A stretch of 64,000 nucleotides of DNA, from the NCBI GenBank assembly GCA_023313575.1, contig JAJTTP010000001.1, positions 1,736,001 to 1,800,000 on the forward strand, read 5' to 3'. The position numbers and the translations under genes are program-made. Source of the stretch: Eutypella sp. D-1 (taxonomy: Eukaryota; Ascomycota; Sordariomycetes; Xylariales; Diatrypaceae). Of this stretch, positions 1-10,455 are shown one piece after another. Within the stretch, counting starts at the first letter, position 1, and each line of letters begins with the position of its first letter. The notes below the pieces were generated by a model that did no database searches, was not told the DNA's origin, and worked only from the letters and a program-made list of their open reading frames with translations.

Positions 1-1
1 C

Positions 2-859
2 AAGGCGCCCAAGGAGAAGAGCGAGGGCTTCGTCCAGGCGTTGCAGGTGGTGCAGAGCCACGCGGAGAAGGGAGAGTATGCGCGGTCCGACCAGCTCACC
101 CATGCGCTCGACGAGCTCGAGGAGCTGTCGCACGACATGTACTACGGCCTACAGATCGCGGAGAGCCCGGACACGCTGCACGGCCTGTTCTGCATCCTTA
201 TGAGCCGGGACGCAGAGCAGGCGGCGACGCAGCCGCTCGCCGAGCGCAGTGACTTCCTGGCATCCTCCATCATATCATCCGCCGTGCGGAATAACCGGCC
301 CGCTCTCCTAGCGGTCGAGAAGTCCTGGGACGACATCATGGGGAAGCAATGCAAGAACCACGCTTCCGCGCTCAAGCAGGCTCTGTATGACGAGCTGGCA
401 CCCTCCTCCTCCTCCGAGCCGTCGGGTACGGAATCCTCAGCAGAGTCGGACTTCACGCGCTTTAACCTGGCGGTCCTCGACGGACTCATCAAGAGCCCGC
501 GGATCCGGGAGGAGTTCCTCGCCCGCGACGGCATGAAGAGCCTCCTCCGGATCCTGCTCACCACGGGAGAGGAGTGGCAGCCCCGGAGGGCCAAGGCCGC
601 GCGGATCGTGTCCGATACCTTCCTCGACGAGGATGTCGGCGCGACGCTGGGCGTGTGGCCCAGCCAGGAGGAAGCACACGAGGCGGCCCAGTGTGCGGGG
701 GGGCAGCAGGCTGGCGACGACGCCCTCGACGAGGGCTGCTGGGAACACCATCTAGAGACCATCGGCCAGAATCCTGCCGACGCGGAGTGGAGCGAGCCGC
801 TGCTCGCGTTGCTGAAATCGCGACGCCCCGGAGCTTCCGCTCCGCGAGACGAATTATAG
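2..859 (+). CDS. SIL1: Sil1-type ER nucleotide exchange factor, C-terminal part (5' end outside window)
   Basis: The frame is open from base 2, so the gene starts left of the window; about 285 C-terminal residues are visible. The protein should act in the ER lumen, releasing ADP from the Hsp70 Kar2/BiP during protein import and folding. Seen: an all-helical, armadillo-like segment (stretches such as ALDELEELSHDMYYGLQIAE and FNLAVLDGLIKSPRIREEFL), an acidic Ser-rich insert (SSSSEPSGTESSAES), and a C-terminal RDEL immediately before the stop, a KDEL/HDEL-class ER retrieval signal. Known: Sil1/Fes1 proteins are armadillo-fold exchange factors, and only the ER form carries the retrieval tetrapeptide. 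Inferred: Sil1 rather than cytosolic Fes1, because of that signal. The signal peptide cannot be checked because the N-terminus is missing. The first Met codon in view is internal and is not a start. Confidence 0.82.
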   Translation, partial: KAPKEKSEGFVQALQVVQSHAEKGEYARSDQLTHALDELEELSHDMYYGLQIAESPDTLHGLFCILMSRDAEQAATQPLAERSDFLASSIISSAVRNNRPALLAVEKSWDDIMGKQCKNHASALKQALYDELAPSSSSEPSGTESSAESDFTRFNLAVLDGLIKSPRIREEFLARDGMKSLLRILLTTGEEWQPRRAKAARIVSDTFLDEDVGATLGVWPSQEEAHEAAQCAGGQQAGDDALDEGCWEHHLETIGQNPADAEWSEPLLALLKSRRPGASAPRDEL

Positions 860-3395
860 AACCAGGTTTTTTTTTTCTGGTGGTATTATTGTATTTAACG
901 GCGTTTTTATTATCGAGACAATGAGCCGGTTTCGCATTGCACATAGCTGGAGTTCTCTGGTTTATACATACTAGTATTTACGAATCCCGCATCATGCATG
1001 CCTTACGTTGAATAGCTAAGATTTTATGTTCAGACTGAAGGGCAAAGTCCTTTGTGGCATATGACTATTGAGATATGGCCTAGGTCTTCGATTCACTGCC
1101 TACACCCACTGTCTTGTGAGGAGACAATTAGAAGCGCTCCTTTTTCCATGGCCCCTCCACAGGTCTATCCGATGGTGGGGGTGAGCATCTTCCCCTATAA
1201 TTGATTTGACTTACATAACCGGTGTTAGTCTGGTGTAGCCGAACGGACGACCACGAAGCTTGCCCGGGTGGGACGTGTTACAGGAAAAATAGCCACGTTC
1301 CAAGGGTCGCTGCTTCGGACCTGCGCTACCCCCCGTTTTACCTTCGGGCAAAGTGTCTGCCGATTACTGCCAAGGCAACTTTCACCTACCGGTGTACCTG
1401 ATCTGATGACGTGAAGCGGTGCTTGCTTGTATCACCACCCGTCTCCGCGGCAGACCCAGATAGCCTGTCTACTCTGCCCTACCTAGCACAAAGTAAATCC
1501 ATATCATCAGGTGCAACCGGCTGTACCGACCAGGTTTCCCATATGCCATTCGGAGAAATCTAGAGTTTAACTGTTCTGTTCCCATATACCGTTGATTTCC
1601 CGAAAACAGAGGCCGACGTCACTACTCGCCACGCGATACACAGAAGCCCGGTCTATATAGTACACTCATACCCAGTATATAGTATTGGAAAGGCTCTAGG
1701 CTTTTTGAGTTGGCGTGTTATGTTTTATGTTGGCAGGATGGAAAAGGGGGGGGGGGGGAGGGCGATCTGTCTCATGGTCGAAGTTCTGGGTCGTCTATCC
1801 TCCCGTGGAAGACGTAACCAGGTTTGGTGTTGCGCACACGCGAGACGAGGCGGCCTTCCAAGCCAGGCCGGATAAGCTGGCCCCTTCATTAGTTGGTTGT
1901 CTGGGCTAATAACCTGCTACCATCTGTGTACGTCGAGGCGACCGTAGGGTCGGGCGCCCCCGCTGGCAAGCGGTTAAACCAGGACCGCGGGTTTAACGTC
2001 TGAGAACACGACCCTACCTATATTTGGGAGACCCGCCTATCCATCCATATACTTCATTCTAGTACCCTCTTACGCGTATGCCGGGAACCTTAGATAAGGA
2101 ATTTTGTCTTAACAAGGAAACATCAGATACCGAGGATTGAGCTGGGTTGATCTGATATGATTCGTATTAACTTTCCTCCCTCTCTGACTCCTTCCCGTTT
2201 CCCGTCATGTTACTGGGCATTGTTGTATGTCAATAATCATATCATGAAAAAGTTGTGTTAGCCCTGATCTGGTGGTAGGTGTACTTCGTACTTGTGTGTA
2301 CCGGGTCGCCCTTTCCAGAGACGAGCAAAAAAACCTGCCAACCCACCCCTAGGTACATCATAGGTATGCAAGGGCGAAGAATATTGGGGGTACATAGGCC
2401 ATAGGCCGCCACTAGTTCAGGGCCGGGGTGTAGGTGGGGTTACATGGGGTTCAGCCGCGATAATTGCGCTTGCTGCTTGCCGCCCAACCATTCCATATAT
2501 GGGCCCCCCTTAGCTTATAAAATGTTCAACCAATCAATATCTTCGTAGTAACGTCGTCGGCGGCTATTTCGAACATGCATCAGCTTCGAACTACCAAAAC
2601 AAACCAGCCAGAGAGCTCATTGTAGCCTCTCATATCAAGGATAGCTACTTACGTCCAGACCAACCTGGCCAACCTACTGCTTGGGGGATATTAAAGCTGT
2701 CTGCAGAAGAAGATGCATGGCCCCACTATGTAGGTAACTGCCTTGAATGGCTGGCCACTCATATGTCAGGAATCGTGGAGTGTCATGGCATGTCATATCC
2801 GAGTAAACGAGCTCAGTAGAGTAACCTTGGTGAGTCGAATATGAGTATACATGAGCATTAAGGCCCTGCAGGGTCTACCTAGGAAAGTCGGTCGTTGTTT
2901 CTTTCTCTTTAAAACCCAACAATGCCCCCCGGGTTTACTATTTACAAGGGATCTCTTGTTTTCTTGTTCCTGGTTCGCTTCTTGAAGGCGACCATTTCCT
3001 TTGTCTGTCTTGACAACTTCTTGGGCATTCTTATGAACAATTACGGTCTTTTACTTTAACAAGGCATCACTGCTACTTTAATTCTCCAGGACACTGGGAT
3101 AATCCTTTAGTTCTTTTGCCCCCCTCCCCAAACTTGCCCCTCCGTTTATCCCATCCTGCAAGACTTATTATTTGCCTACCCTTAGGTACCAAGCTTGCTG
3201 CTCCATTCCAATTCTTTTCTCCTTGAAGGATTACAGACTCTCTAGACTTTCATTCACTCACTCACTTGCCCGCTTATTCGACCCTGGACTTGTTAAAGCT
3301 GGCTTTTCGAGTTCAGAAAATCCTTAAATAACCCCCTTTCACTTTCAGTCGACCCTCTTCCTCCTCTTCAACAAAGAAAACCTATAGACCCGAAG
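860..3395. other. Intergenic region between SIL1 and the membrane glycoprotein gene
   Basis: No credible gene seen. It holds a T9 run right after the SIL1 stop, a G13 run at 1746-1758, and, from about 2940 to 3395, CT-rich DNA typical of a fungal promoter and 5' leader for the gene starting at 3396. The only open frame of note (1715-1909) crosses the G13 run and looks like chance. Confidence 0.6.
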
Positions 3396-6300
3396 ATGGC
3401 GACCACAAACAACCCCTTCGAGAAACCTACTACCAGTCAGTCTCAGCGAGACGACTGGGAAGACTGGGAAGATGACGACTCTGACACTACCGTGAACAAA
3501 GGCGATCTGCTGGTGGACCTGTCGGATGTAGCCGCAGAGAAGTCAAGCAAGTCCGCTACGCCGCACCGCTTTTCGGTTCAGAAGCCTATGCGGATAAAAT
3601 CCAAGGGCCGGCAAAAGGCGCAGAACGCAAAGGCCGGAATCAAGGTTGTCACTGACATGTCCAAGTTTCGCCGTCAGACCCCGCAACAGCAGATGCGGTC
3701 GGCGAATCGCAGTGCTCACGACGAAGCTAGGGGCAAGTTCGTTGATACGACTGCTCTTCTTGCCTTAGAGGGCGAGCCGACATCGGCGTCCATTGGAAGC
3801 TTCTCGTGGCTCAAGCGAAAACCTGGAAACATGCGAAAGGATGTATTGGGTAAAAAGACCACTCAGGACGCCTCTTCAGATTTATCACCAGCAGCGGGGC
3901 CCATTGTTATCGGCATTGCCGTCCCATCGGATGACGTCTCAAGACATCAGGTTAGCCCGCAAACGGCGATCCTAGAGACCCCACTCGGTGCCGGAGGTCA
4001 ACCACAAAGACAAGCCACCACCAACAACAACAACAACGGCAATGTGCAAGCTCTAACCCCGCAGCAACAACAACGTTCTGTGTGGTCCCCAGACACGGAA
4101 GAAAGCGACTCACCCTACAGTAGACGTGCTGCCTCTAGCGTCTATTCGCAACCGAGTATGTTCGGAGCTCCAACAAAGGCTTCATATACACCTCCAGTCC
4201 CTGCCCTGCCTACAACTTTCAAGCATCAACAGTCGACGGCTGGCGCTTCTCACGCGGATGATGACGACGAAATGGATACCCCTTGCACGTTATTCGAGGA
4301 GGATGGCAGCCCACAAGCCACGCGAAAGTCCTACCGGGCCAAGGGCACTACGATAAGCCCCGATAGTGCAGCCTCGCGCTCGCATGGCTGGTGGGATCAC
4401 ATCACAACCCCTTTCGCCCAATCGAACCCTTTCAAGATGCAAGCACAGGAAACGGGAGCTAGCTCTTCAAGCGCGCCTCAGGACTGGTGGAGTGGCGTCG
4501 ACGAGAAAAAGGCCAAACAGACCGGGGCTTCCGGCCCTTCGGGTCTGGCAATCATCACGCCGTCGGCCATCCAACAGCAGCAGAATGCGACGCAGTCAAC
4601 TGCTACTTCATCTCGCAACCCCGCCTCCGAGAAGGTGGAGACCTATTCCGAGAAGGCCCAGATCCTGCGACAAGAGAACGAATTTCCTGGCGAAGAGCCT
4701 CCGCCTTACTCGCCTCCTAAAGAAGCCCCCAACCATCAAGTCAAGTACCAGGCGATATTTCCCCCATCGCATGCATCGACCTCGCAGGCAATCCCGTCTC
4801 CGGGACCCGCCACTCCCAACATGCCAGGGACGATGACTTCCCAAGGCGCGATCAAGATGGCAGACATTCCCCTAACTCCCTCCGAACCCCGTACAGTACC
4901 CTCGGTAGGACTGCCTGACCGCCCGATCGGAGCGTACGTCATCGGCGATCACTTCCACGACGCCAGTGGAAAATCCCACAAATCGGAAAGGCAACGTCGG
5001 CGGCACGAAAAGGAAGAAGTCATCGCGCGAAAGGCAGGCGGCTACTGGAGAGGCCGCGGCTGCATACCAGCGGAAGGATGCTTCGGACGCACCGGCCGGG
5101 AAGGGAGGAAGAGACGTCGAGTCTGCCTGGGCATTTGCGGTGGAATACTCGCTGTCATCATACTCGCCATCGTCCTGGGTGTCGTATTGACGCGTAAGGC
5201 ACTAGGGTCAACTCAGTCAGCGGAGGAAGCTGAGGAGGCCTCGATCTGGCTCAACATCACCGACTTCCCTCCTATCCCCACAGGAGTCCTGACGATTGCC
5301 GGTCCGGAAAATGTCAAGGCTGAGTCCGGCTGCGTGGTGAACAGCACCGAGACCTCGTGGACCTGTTCTTTGCCCAAGGAAGAGCACGATTCGGTAGCAC
5401 CCTACCTCCCGAACCAGCCCGAATTCATCTTCCAGATTCAGTATGACAACGACACCCGGGCTCTGTGGAACATTTCAGACCCGATTAAGCGGCCCGAGGA
5501 GGACTATACGGAAGAATCGAGGACAGATCTTGGTAGGCGAGGCATCATCACCGCCCCGGGGATATCTCCCAAGCCGGAGCCGCCGTCCGTCGACGACATG
5601 ACGTTCCTGGGGAACACGACGGACGAGATCAAGTCGGACAACAAGGCTGGTGAGCCGACGCCGTTCTACATCAGCCTGCTGCCGAGCGTCGACGAGCCCG
5701 TCGGCCTCAACGTCCTCAACCGGCGACAGGGCTTCAACAACGCGATTGGCGGTGCGCAGGAGAACGGAACGGCCAACTCCGACCTATCCGACATCCTGCC
5801 CGCGCCGGCGTCGAACCCCGACGGCACGGGGGCGCCCGCGCGGCTGTTCCCCCTGGCGCGGCAGCAGCCGCTCCGCCTCTTTGATCGCGGCCTCCCCACC
5901 GAACACTACGGCTTCTACACCTACTTCAACAAGCGGACGTACCTCACCGACAAGGACGACGCGGTGTCAGCTGATAAGGACGGCGGCGCCCGCCTGTCCG
6001 AGGCCAAGTTCGTCACGAGCTTCACCGAGACCCGGTTCCTGGTGCAGATGTGGACGCGCAAGACGAACACGACGGAGCTCCTCGGCGGTGGTGCCCCCAC
6101 CAAGTCCGACGACGACGAATCGTCCTCTACCCCTTCCCCTTCTTCCCGCCCGGGCACCATGCCCTACCCGGTAACGGTGGTGGAGGACATGCACGGCGGC
6201 AACCCGACGAAGAAGATGAGCTTTTACTACGGCGTGGACGACCAGCAGGTCAACACGACGGTGGCGGGCCTGATCACCGTCGACAAGGGCTTCCGCGGCA

Positions 6301-6401
6301 CCCTCGTCAACGAGATGGCCAAGGCCGACCGTGCCCTCGGCGGCGTTGACGGCGGCACCGGCGGCTGCAAGTGCGAGTGGCAAAACTTTAGGGCCCTCTA
6401 A
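3396..6401 (+). CDS. Large type II membrane glycoprotein of unknown function
   Basis: Single exon, 1001 residues. Residues 1-570 are hydrophilic and low in complexity (runs of N, Q, S/T, P) and open with NNPFEKP and a Trp-acidic motif (DDWEDWEDDDSD, about residues 19-30). One strong transmembrane helix lies at about 575-597 (LGICGGILAVIILAIVLGVV) and is preceded by a very basic stretch (GRKRRR), which predicts a cytosolic N-terminus. The C-terminal 400 residues carry several N-glycosylation sequons (NITD, NSTE, NDTR, NISD, NTTD, NGTA, NTTE, NTTV) and end in a short Cys-Lys-Cys motif. I recall similar fungal proteins being labelled 'glycoprotease family', but no protease catalytic motif is visible, so I do not assign that function. 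The start is the first ATG after a CT-rich leader. NPF and Trp-acidic motifs in endocytic proteins bind EH and adaptor-ear domains; a trafficking role here is inference only. Confidence 0.85.
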   Translation: MATTNNPFEKPTTSQSQRDDWEDWEDDDSDTTVNKGDLLVDLSDVAAEKSSKSATPHRFSVQKPMRIKSKGRQKAQNAKAGIKVVTDMSKFRRQTPQQQMRSANRSAHDEARGKFVDTTALLALEGEPTSASIGSFSWLKRKPGNMRKDVLGKKTTQDASSDLSPAAGPIVIGIAVPSDDVSRHQVSPQTAILETPLGAGGQPQRQATTNNNNNGNVQALTPQQQQRSVWSPDTEESDSPYSRRAASSVYSQPSMFGAPTKASYTPPVPALPTTFKHQQSTAGASHADDDDEMDTPCTLFEEDGSPQATRKSYRAKGTTISPDSAASRSHGWWDHITTPFAQSNPFKMQAQETGASSSSAPQDWWSGVDEKKAKQTGASGPSGLAIITPSAIQQQQNATQSTATSSRNPASEKVETYSEKAQILRQENEFPGEEPPPYSPPKEAPNHQVKYQAIFPPSHASTSQAIPSPGPATPNMPGTMTSQGAIKMADIPLTPSEPRTVPSVGLPDRPIGAYVIGDHFHDASGKSHKSERQRRRHEKEEVIARKAGGYWRGRGCIPAEGCFGRTGREGRKRRRVCLGICGGILAVIILAIVLGVVLTRKALGSTQSAEEAEEASIWLNITDFPPIPTGVLTIAGPENVKAESGCVVNSTETSWTCSLPKEEHDSVAPYLPNQPEFIFQIQYDNDTRALWNISDPIKRPEEDYTEESRTDLGRRGIITAPGISPKPEPPSVDDMTFLGNTTDEIKSDNKAGEPTPFYISLLPSVDEPVGLNVLNRRQGFNNAIGGAQENGTANSDLSDILPAPASNPDGTGAPARLFPLARQQPLRLFDRGLPTEHYGFYTYFNKRTYLTDKDDAVSADKDGGARLSEAKFVTSFTETRFLVQMWTRKTNTTELLGGGAPTKSDDDESSSTPSPSSRPGTMPYPVTVVEDMHGGNPTKKMSFYYGVDDQQVNTTVAGLITVDKGFRGTLVNEMAKADRALGGVDGGTGGCKCEWQNFRAL

Positions 6402-7507
6402 GAAGCCTCTACCTACCTGCTTCTCTCGCTGGCTTCCTTCATGCGCTACCAGAATAGCCTCGTGTTGTTACATCCTTGTGCCCTTGCCCCCCCCCCCCCC
6501 CCACTCTCCTCACCCGGACCATACTGTTGTCTATATACAGTCTGTCTATCTATATTATTTCTTACTCCCCCTCGAAAGCGATCAAGAACTGATGACGGAT
6601 GTAATGAGAAAGCGAAACCCCAAAACCCACAAAAAGAACAACATGATTTGAACAAGAGCGTTTGGAAATGGCGAATAGGAAGGGATAGGACTGGACTGGA
6701 CTGGACAGTGTGCATTTATAGGGAATTGCATCAAATGATTTTCATTTCTACTTGCTTTTTCTATTCTTTTTCTTTTTTCTTTTTTTTTTTTTTTTTTTTG
6801 ACGGATTCGGCGGGCGTTAGGGGCCAAAAGCGAACGAAGTACATATATTGGTATATATAAGCCTTATTAATCGAGAGATATCCAGCGAACTATGTATGAT
6901 ACGGGATAGCTTCATTGGCACATGAAGGGGTCATTTTTCCAGGTGATTGTGGCACTTTAGTTGTACACCAAAATTATCACCGCTCTTTAACGATGGTCAC
7001 TGATATTGCTGGGCTAAAATTGTCGGCACTTGATGGATATAGACACAGACCCTCGATATTCCTTCATGAACAAAATCTAAATTTCAATATCGTCTCATAT
7101 TACCAGATTATGTACTAGGAAACATAGCGGGCGCCAGTGACCATCTTCATCACTAGTTCTACTGCCGACCAACGGGCACGTTTTAACGTTTCCTTAAGAC
7201 ATGTCGCGGGTAGGCCCAGTAGACTAGCAAAGTGCCTAGGACATACAAGGCCTTGCGTGGTAGGGATAACGCCGGGATTCCCGGGCTACGAGGGTCGTAG
7301 TCGAAAAGGAGAAGGACGCAGCCGGCAAGGTCGAGGGCGCGGAACGCCCTGCAAGGGAGATCGAGTTAATACCGATGGCTACATCCATTTATCCTGGATG
7401 CCAAGCATTGGAATATAGGGGCGCAGTGGGGAGGTGGATCGGATGTGTGGTTTTGGGAGTTCGCCGCCTAGAGAGGGGAAAGTAAGGAATGCATGACAGG
7501 GGAAGAC
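6402..7507. other. Intergenic region between convergent genes
   Basis: This is the 3' flank of the membrane glycoprotein gene and, on the minus strand, of the F-box gene. It holds a C16 run (6487-6502), CT/T-rich DNA at about 6760-6800 and a tandem GGACT repeat near 6690. The open frames here cross simple sequence and show no family signature. Confidence 0.6.
6487..6502. repeat. C16 homopolymer
   Basis: Sixteen consecutive C about 90 bases after the stop of the membrane glycoprotein gene, probably in its 3' UTR. Confidence 0.95.
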
Positions 7508-9054
7508 TCACAAGTTCAAGCCGAAAACTGCCAGGACGAAGACCAGGAAAGACTCCTCCTCCAGCGTGCGGTCCAGGAGGTCCAGCTGGTGCGCGGCGAG
7601 CATCGTCGAGGGAACCCAGAGGCCGACGGCGACGGCGTTGGGCACGAGCAGCCACAGGATATTCCGCGGCCGCCGCCTCACGTGTTTGGGCGCGCAGATG
7701 ATCACCCAGGTAATGCAGAGGAGGACGATTTGAGTCTGGGTATTAGGGGTGGGGGGTAGCCAGGTCAGTAAGAGCACACGGCATTAGCTGCGAGTGTTGC
7801 AGACAAGCAGCAATCACCAGCCGAGGGGAGGGAGGGAGAGGAGGGGATGTACAGTTACTAGAGCCTTGAGGGCTATTGGAGGCGGGTACCCATCGTCCAG
7901 AACCCACCCCAGTACGAGCGCCGCGAAGCAGAGCGATCCGTTGATGACACCCAGAATATACCACTTGTAGCATTGTCTAGTTAGCATTTTCTTTTTCTCA
8001 CTTCCAGTTTTTGGATATCACTAGGTATCAGGGGGTGTCTTTCCTTAGGAGCATGATCCTCCCAAGAAAGTGTGCATTCATATTGGCCATACTAGCCTTA
8101 CGGGGAATAGAACACGAGACGGCCTGGTTCGGGCCTTCATACACTGCTCACTCAAGCAACGATCACCACAATCACGAAACGAAGAACGAAATCTGATACC
8201 AGCTAGCCCAACGCAATCCCATCATCCGTGGTTTTTAAAAAAGCAAATAGATGCTTACTCACCATGATCCTGACGGCTCGGCGCACTCCAACGCACCAAC
8301 CGCGATGATGTGACCCGGTCCAAGGAAACTCGATGTTGCCATCGCGGCCGTAGCTGACGATCCAGCCACAAACACCGCAGGGCTGGGCTCCAAAACCGGT
8401 AGCGATCTCGACGCTAGGGCCATGCAACCGCTCCCAGGCGGGAGTCTGGCGGGGCCGCCAGCATCGGAAGCAGACGGAGCACCAGCCGTCAATGCCGCTG
8501 CGGGCCACGACCTCGTCGCCAGGGACGTCGGCGTAGTACCGGCCGATCAGGGACCCTGGGATGATGCGGTAGGGCCCGTTCTCGCCGGCGCGCCACTGTT
8601 GCCGGTCCAGCACCAAGTTGCCGCGCCCCGGCGTGCAGAGGCACTCAACGCAGCACCCGATCAGGGCCTCGGGCGGAGCTGAGAGCGTTGATTCGGTTGC
8701 CGTCACCGTCGAGGGGTACGCGGCTGTCGTCCCCGGCGGTAGTAGTAGTGACGCCACTATTTCCGGCGTTATCAGGTTCTGGTAAAATCGACTGGTACGC
8801 CGGACACTCAGCAGTGACGCCAGGTCCAAGTACGCCAGCACCATCAACTGCAGCTCGACGGGCAACGCGGGGAGCGATGGCCGCTTCCTCTGAGCTTGCG
8901 TTTCTCCCCCTTGCGGTAGCGGTGGTGTTGTCAATGGCAGCTTCTTTTTCCTCCAGAAGGGCGGGCTGCGCGTTTTCGGTTCGGCGGCGATCATATCTGC
9001 GTTGGACAGAATGTCGAGGGCATATCCCTTATCTGGAAACTCGCTCTTTGACAT
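7508..9054 (-). CDS. F-box protein with Cys-rich middle and predicted multi-pass membrane tail
   Basis: Reconstructed as four exons in phase 0: 9054-8263, 8091-8002, 7963-7859, 7735-7508, about 404 residues. Seen: an F-box at about residues 61-97 (LPALPVELQLMVLAYLDLAS then LLSVRRTSRFYQNLI); a middle region with Cys clusters (CCVECLC at 134-140, C192/195/198, C226/229, C254); then, after the splices, hydrophobic segments WYILGVINGSLCFAALVLGW, TQIVLLCITWVIICAP and NILWLLVPNAVAVGLWVPS, with a last one at the C-terminus. Known: F-box domains bind Skp1 and recruit substrates to SCF ubiquitin ligases. Inferred: a membrane-anchored SCF adaptor. Donor 8262 (GTGAGTAAG) is strong. The second intron (8001-7964) is only 38 nt, so that junction may be wrong, although all phases agree. 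The Met at 9054 was chosen because it is closest to the F-box; the frame stays open to 9300. Exon 1 is secure. The tail might instead belong to a separate gene, though no start for one is visible. Confidence 0.6.
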
Positions 9055-10455
9055 CTCGGTTGTTTTGCGTTCTCTTCTTCGCATCACATGCTTCGTATCG
9101 ACGCCTCTCTTTACTATCGTCGGGTATAACCAGTACTCACTATGCAGCAATGGTATTCGAGAACTTGGGACAGGAACACTCAACGGCGTTATGGTAAATG
9201 GGGGGGCTTGGCTTTGATTAAATACAACCGGCTTCGATGCGCCAGTATCCCTTCCTCGCGGTCCCACATTCCCAGTGCGCGTGGCTTGAATCCGATGCAT
9301 GCTTGAATCTAGGACATGCCTTAGCTGAAGGGCTAGAGATGCTAGTCAGCCTAACATATCGCCATTTCAGGAAGTCTTGCGAGCGCGGAAACCAGACGGA
9401 CTGTTGCTTGTTTCTCAGCTGAAAGAGGTGGTTTCTTGGCATACGTCTTCGCGCTGTACTCTAGATTCCGCCTTGGGGCTGCAGTACCCGGGCAGCAGGC
9501 GCTGGGACAAAATGAGTGACTCAAGCCTCAGTCGGTCTTCGTGCACGTTCTCTAGAAAGAACGAGATACTACCCTTCATTCATTAGATCGACACCAATCT
9601 TCACCGCGATACAATAGACCTTTAAATTCTTCTTATGCGCGTCGCAGCCGTGAACGCGCATTCTCTAGGCGTACTTGTCATCGAACGTCTAGAGTAATGT
9701 CGCTACGGACTAGGAGAAACGTAGGGCTACGAATCCAGCAATAAGAACTTTGTTGTTGTCAATGGCATGAGGGGTGCTTGAGTCGATTGGTTCATCGTTC
9801 CATCAGTAGATATTGTAGTTGGTGATCAACAGCAGGATTCCCTCGAAGCAAGGATTCAGCTCGTTAACTTCCAAAAGTCTGAATAGCGCCTGCCGCGACA
9901 ACTTGATCACTTACCCGCGGACATGTGGATAGGCACACTTTACCACTGGCATGACGGGGAGGGTGACCCCTTCCCCCTTTCTTGGCAGGAACAGCGCTCG
10001 AGGTGACCCAAATCAGGCATTGCATTTGCACCAAAATGAATCTTGAACCCAACAGCCAGGCCCAAGCTACCTACCTAGGTAGGTAGGTACCATAGAAAAA
10101 ATCTGGTTGCCGATGAAGCTCACTATAACAGATAGAACGTTCTTACTACGGAAGGTATGTCCGTTCTGTTTGGGCAATGAGAACGCAGGAGCTGCCTCCA
10201 GCCCCTGAAATTTACTACTGTGGCACTATATAATTGGCAATCCACATATAAATAACAATTCACCTCGCTGCTGCCAGTCCATCCTAAGCTTCTCCTACTG
10301 CAACTTTATAACGCGGTCATATTGAACCATCATATTCCAAATCGTCGAATGTAAAGGTTCACACCATAATGAGAAGCTATCTAGGATTTTATCCATCTAC
10401 CACATTTCAATTAAAAGAAAGCACCGTAAACCGGTATTGAAACATAACATTGGCA
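9055..10455. promoter_or_regulatory. Shared upstream region of the F-box and hydrolase genes
   Basis: Divergent intergenic region of 1.4 kb, so it should hold both promoters. It includes a palindromic CTACCTACCTAGGTAGGTAG motif at 10067-10091, one of many similar motifs in the window, and an A/T-rich stretch at about 10220-10450 before the hydrolase start. No gene is supported. Confidence 0.5.

Noticed and set aside
5650..6383. Several overlapping frames on both strands inside the membrane glycoprotein gene
   Set aside because: Shadows of a GC-rich real coding frame, with Arg/Ser-biased composition.
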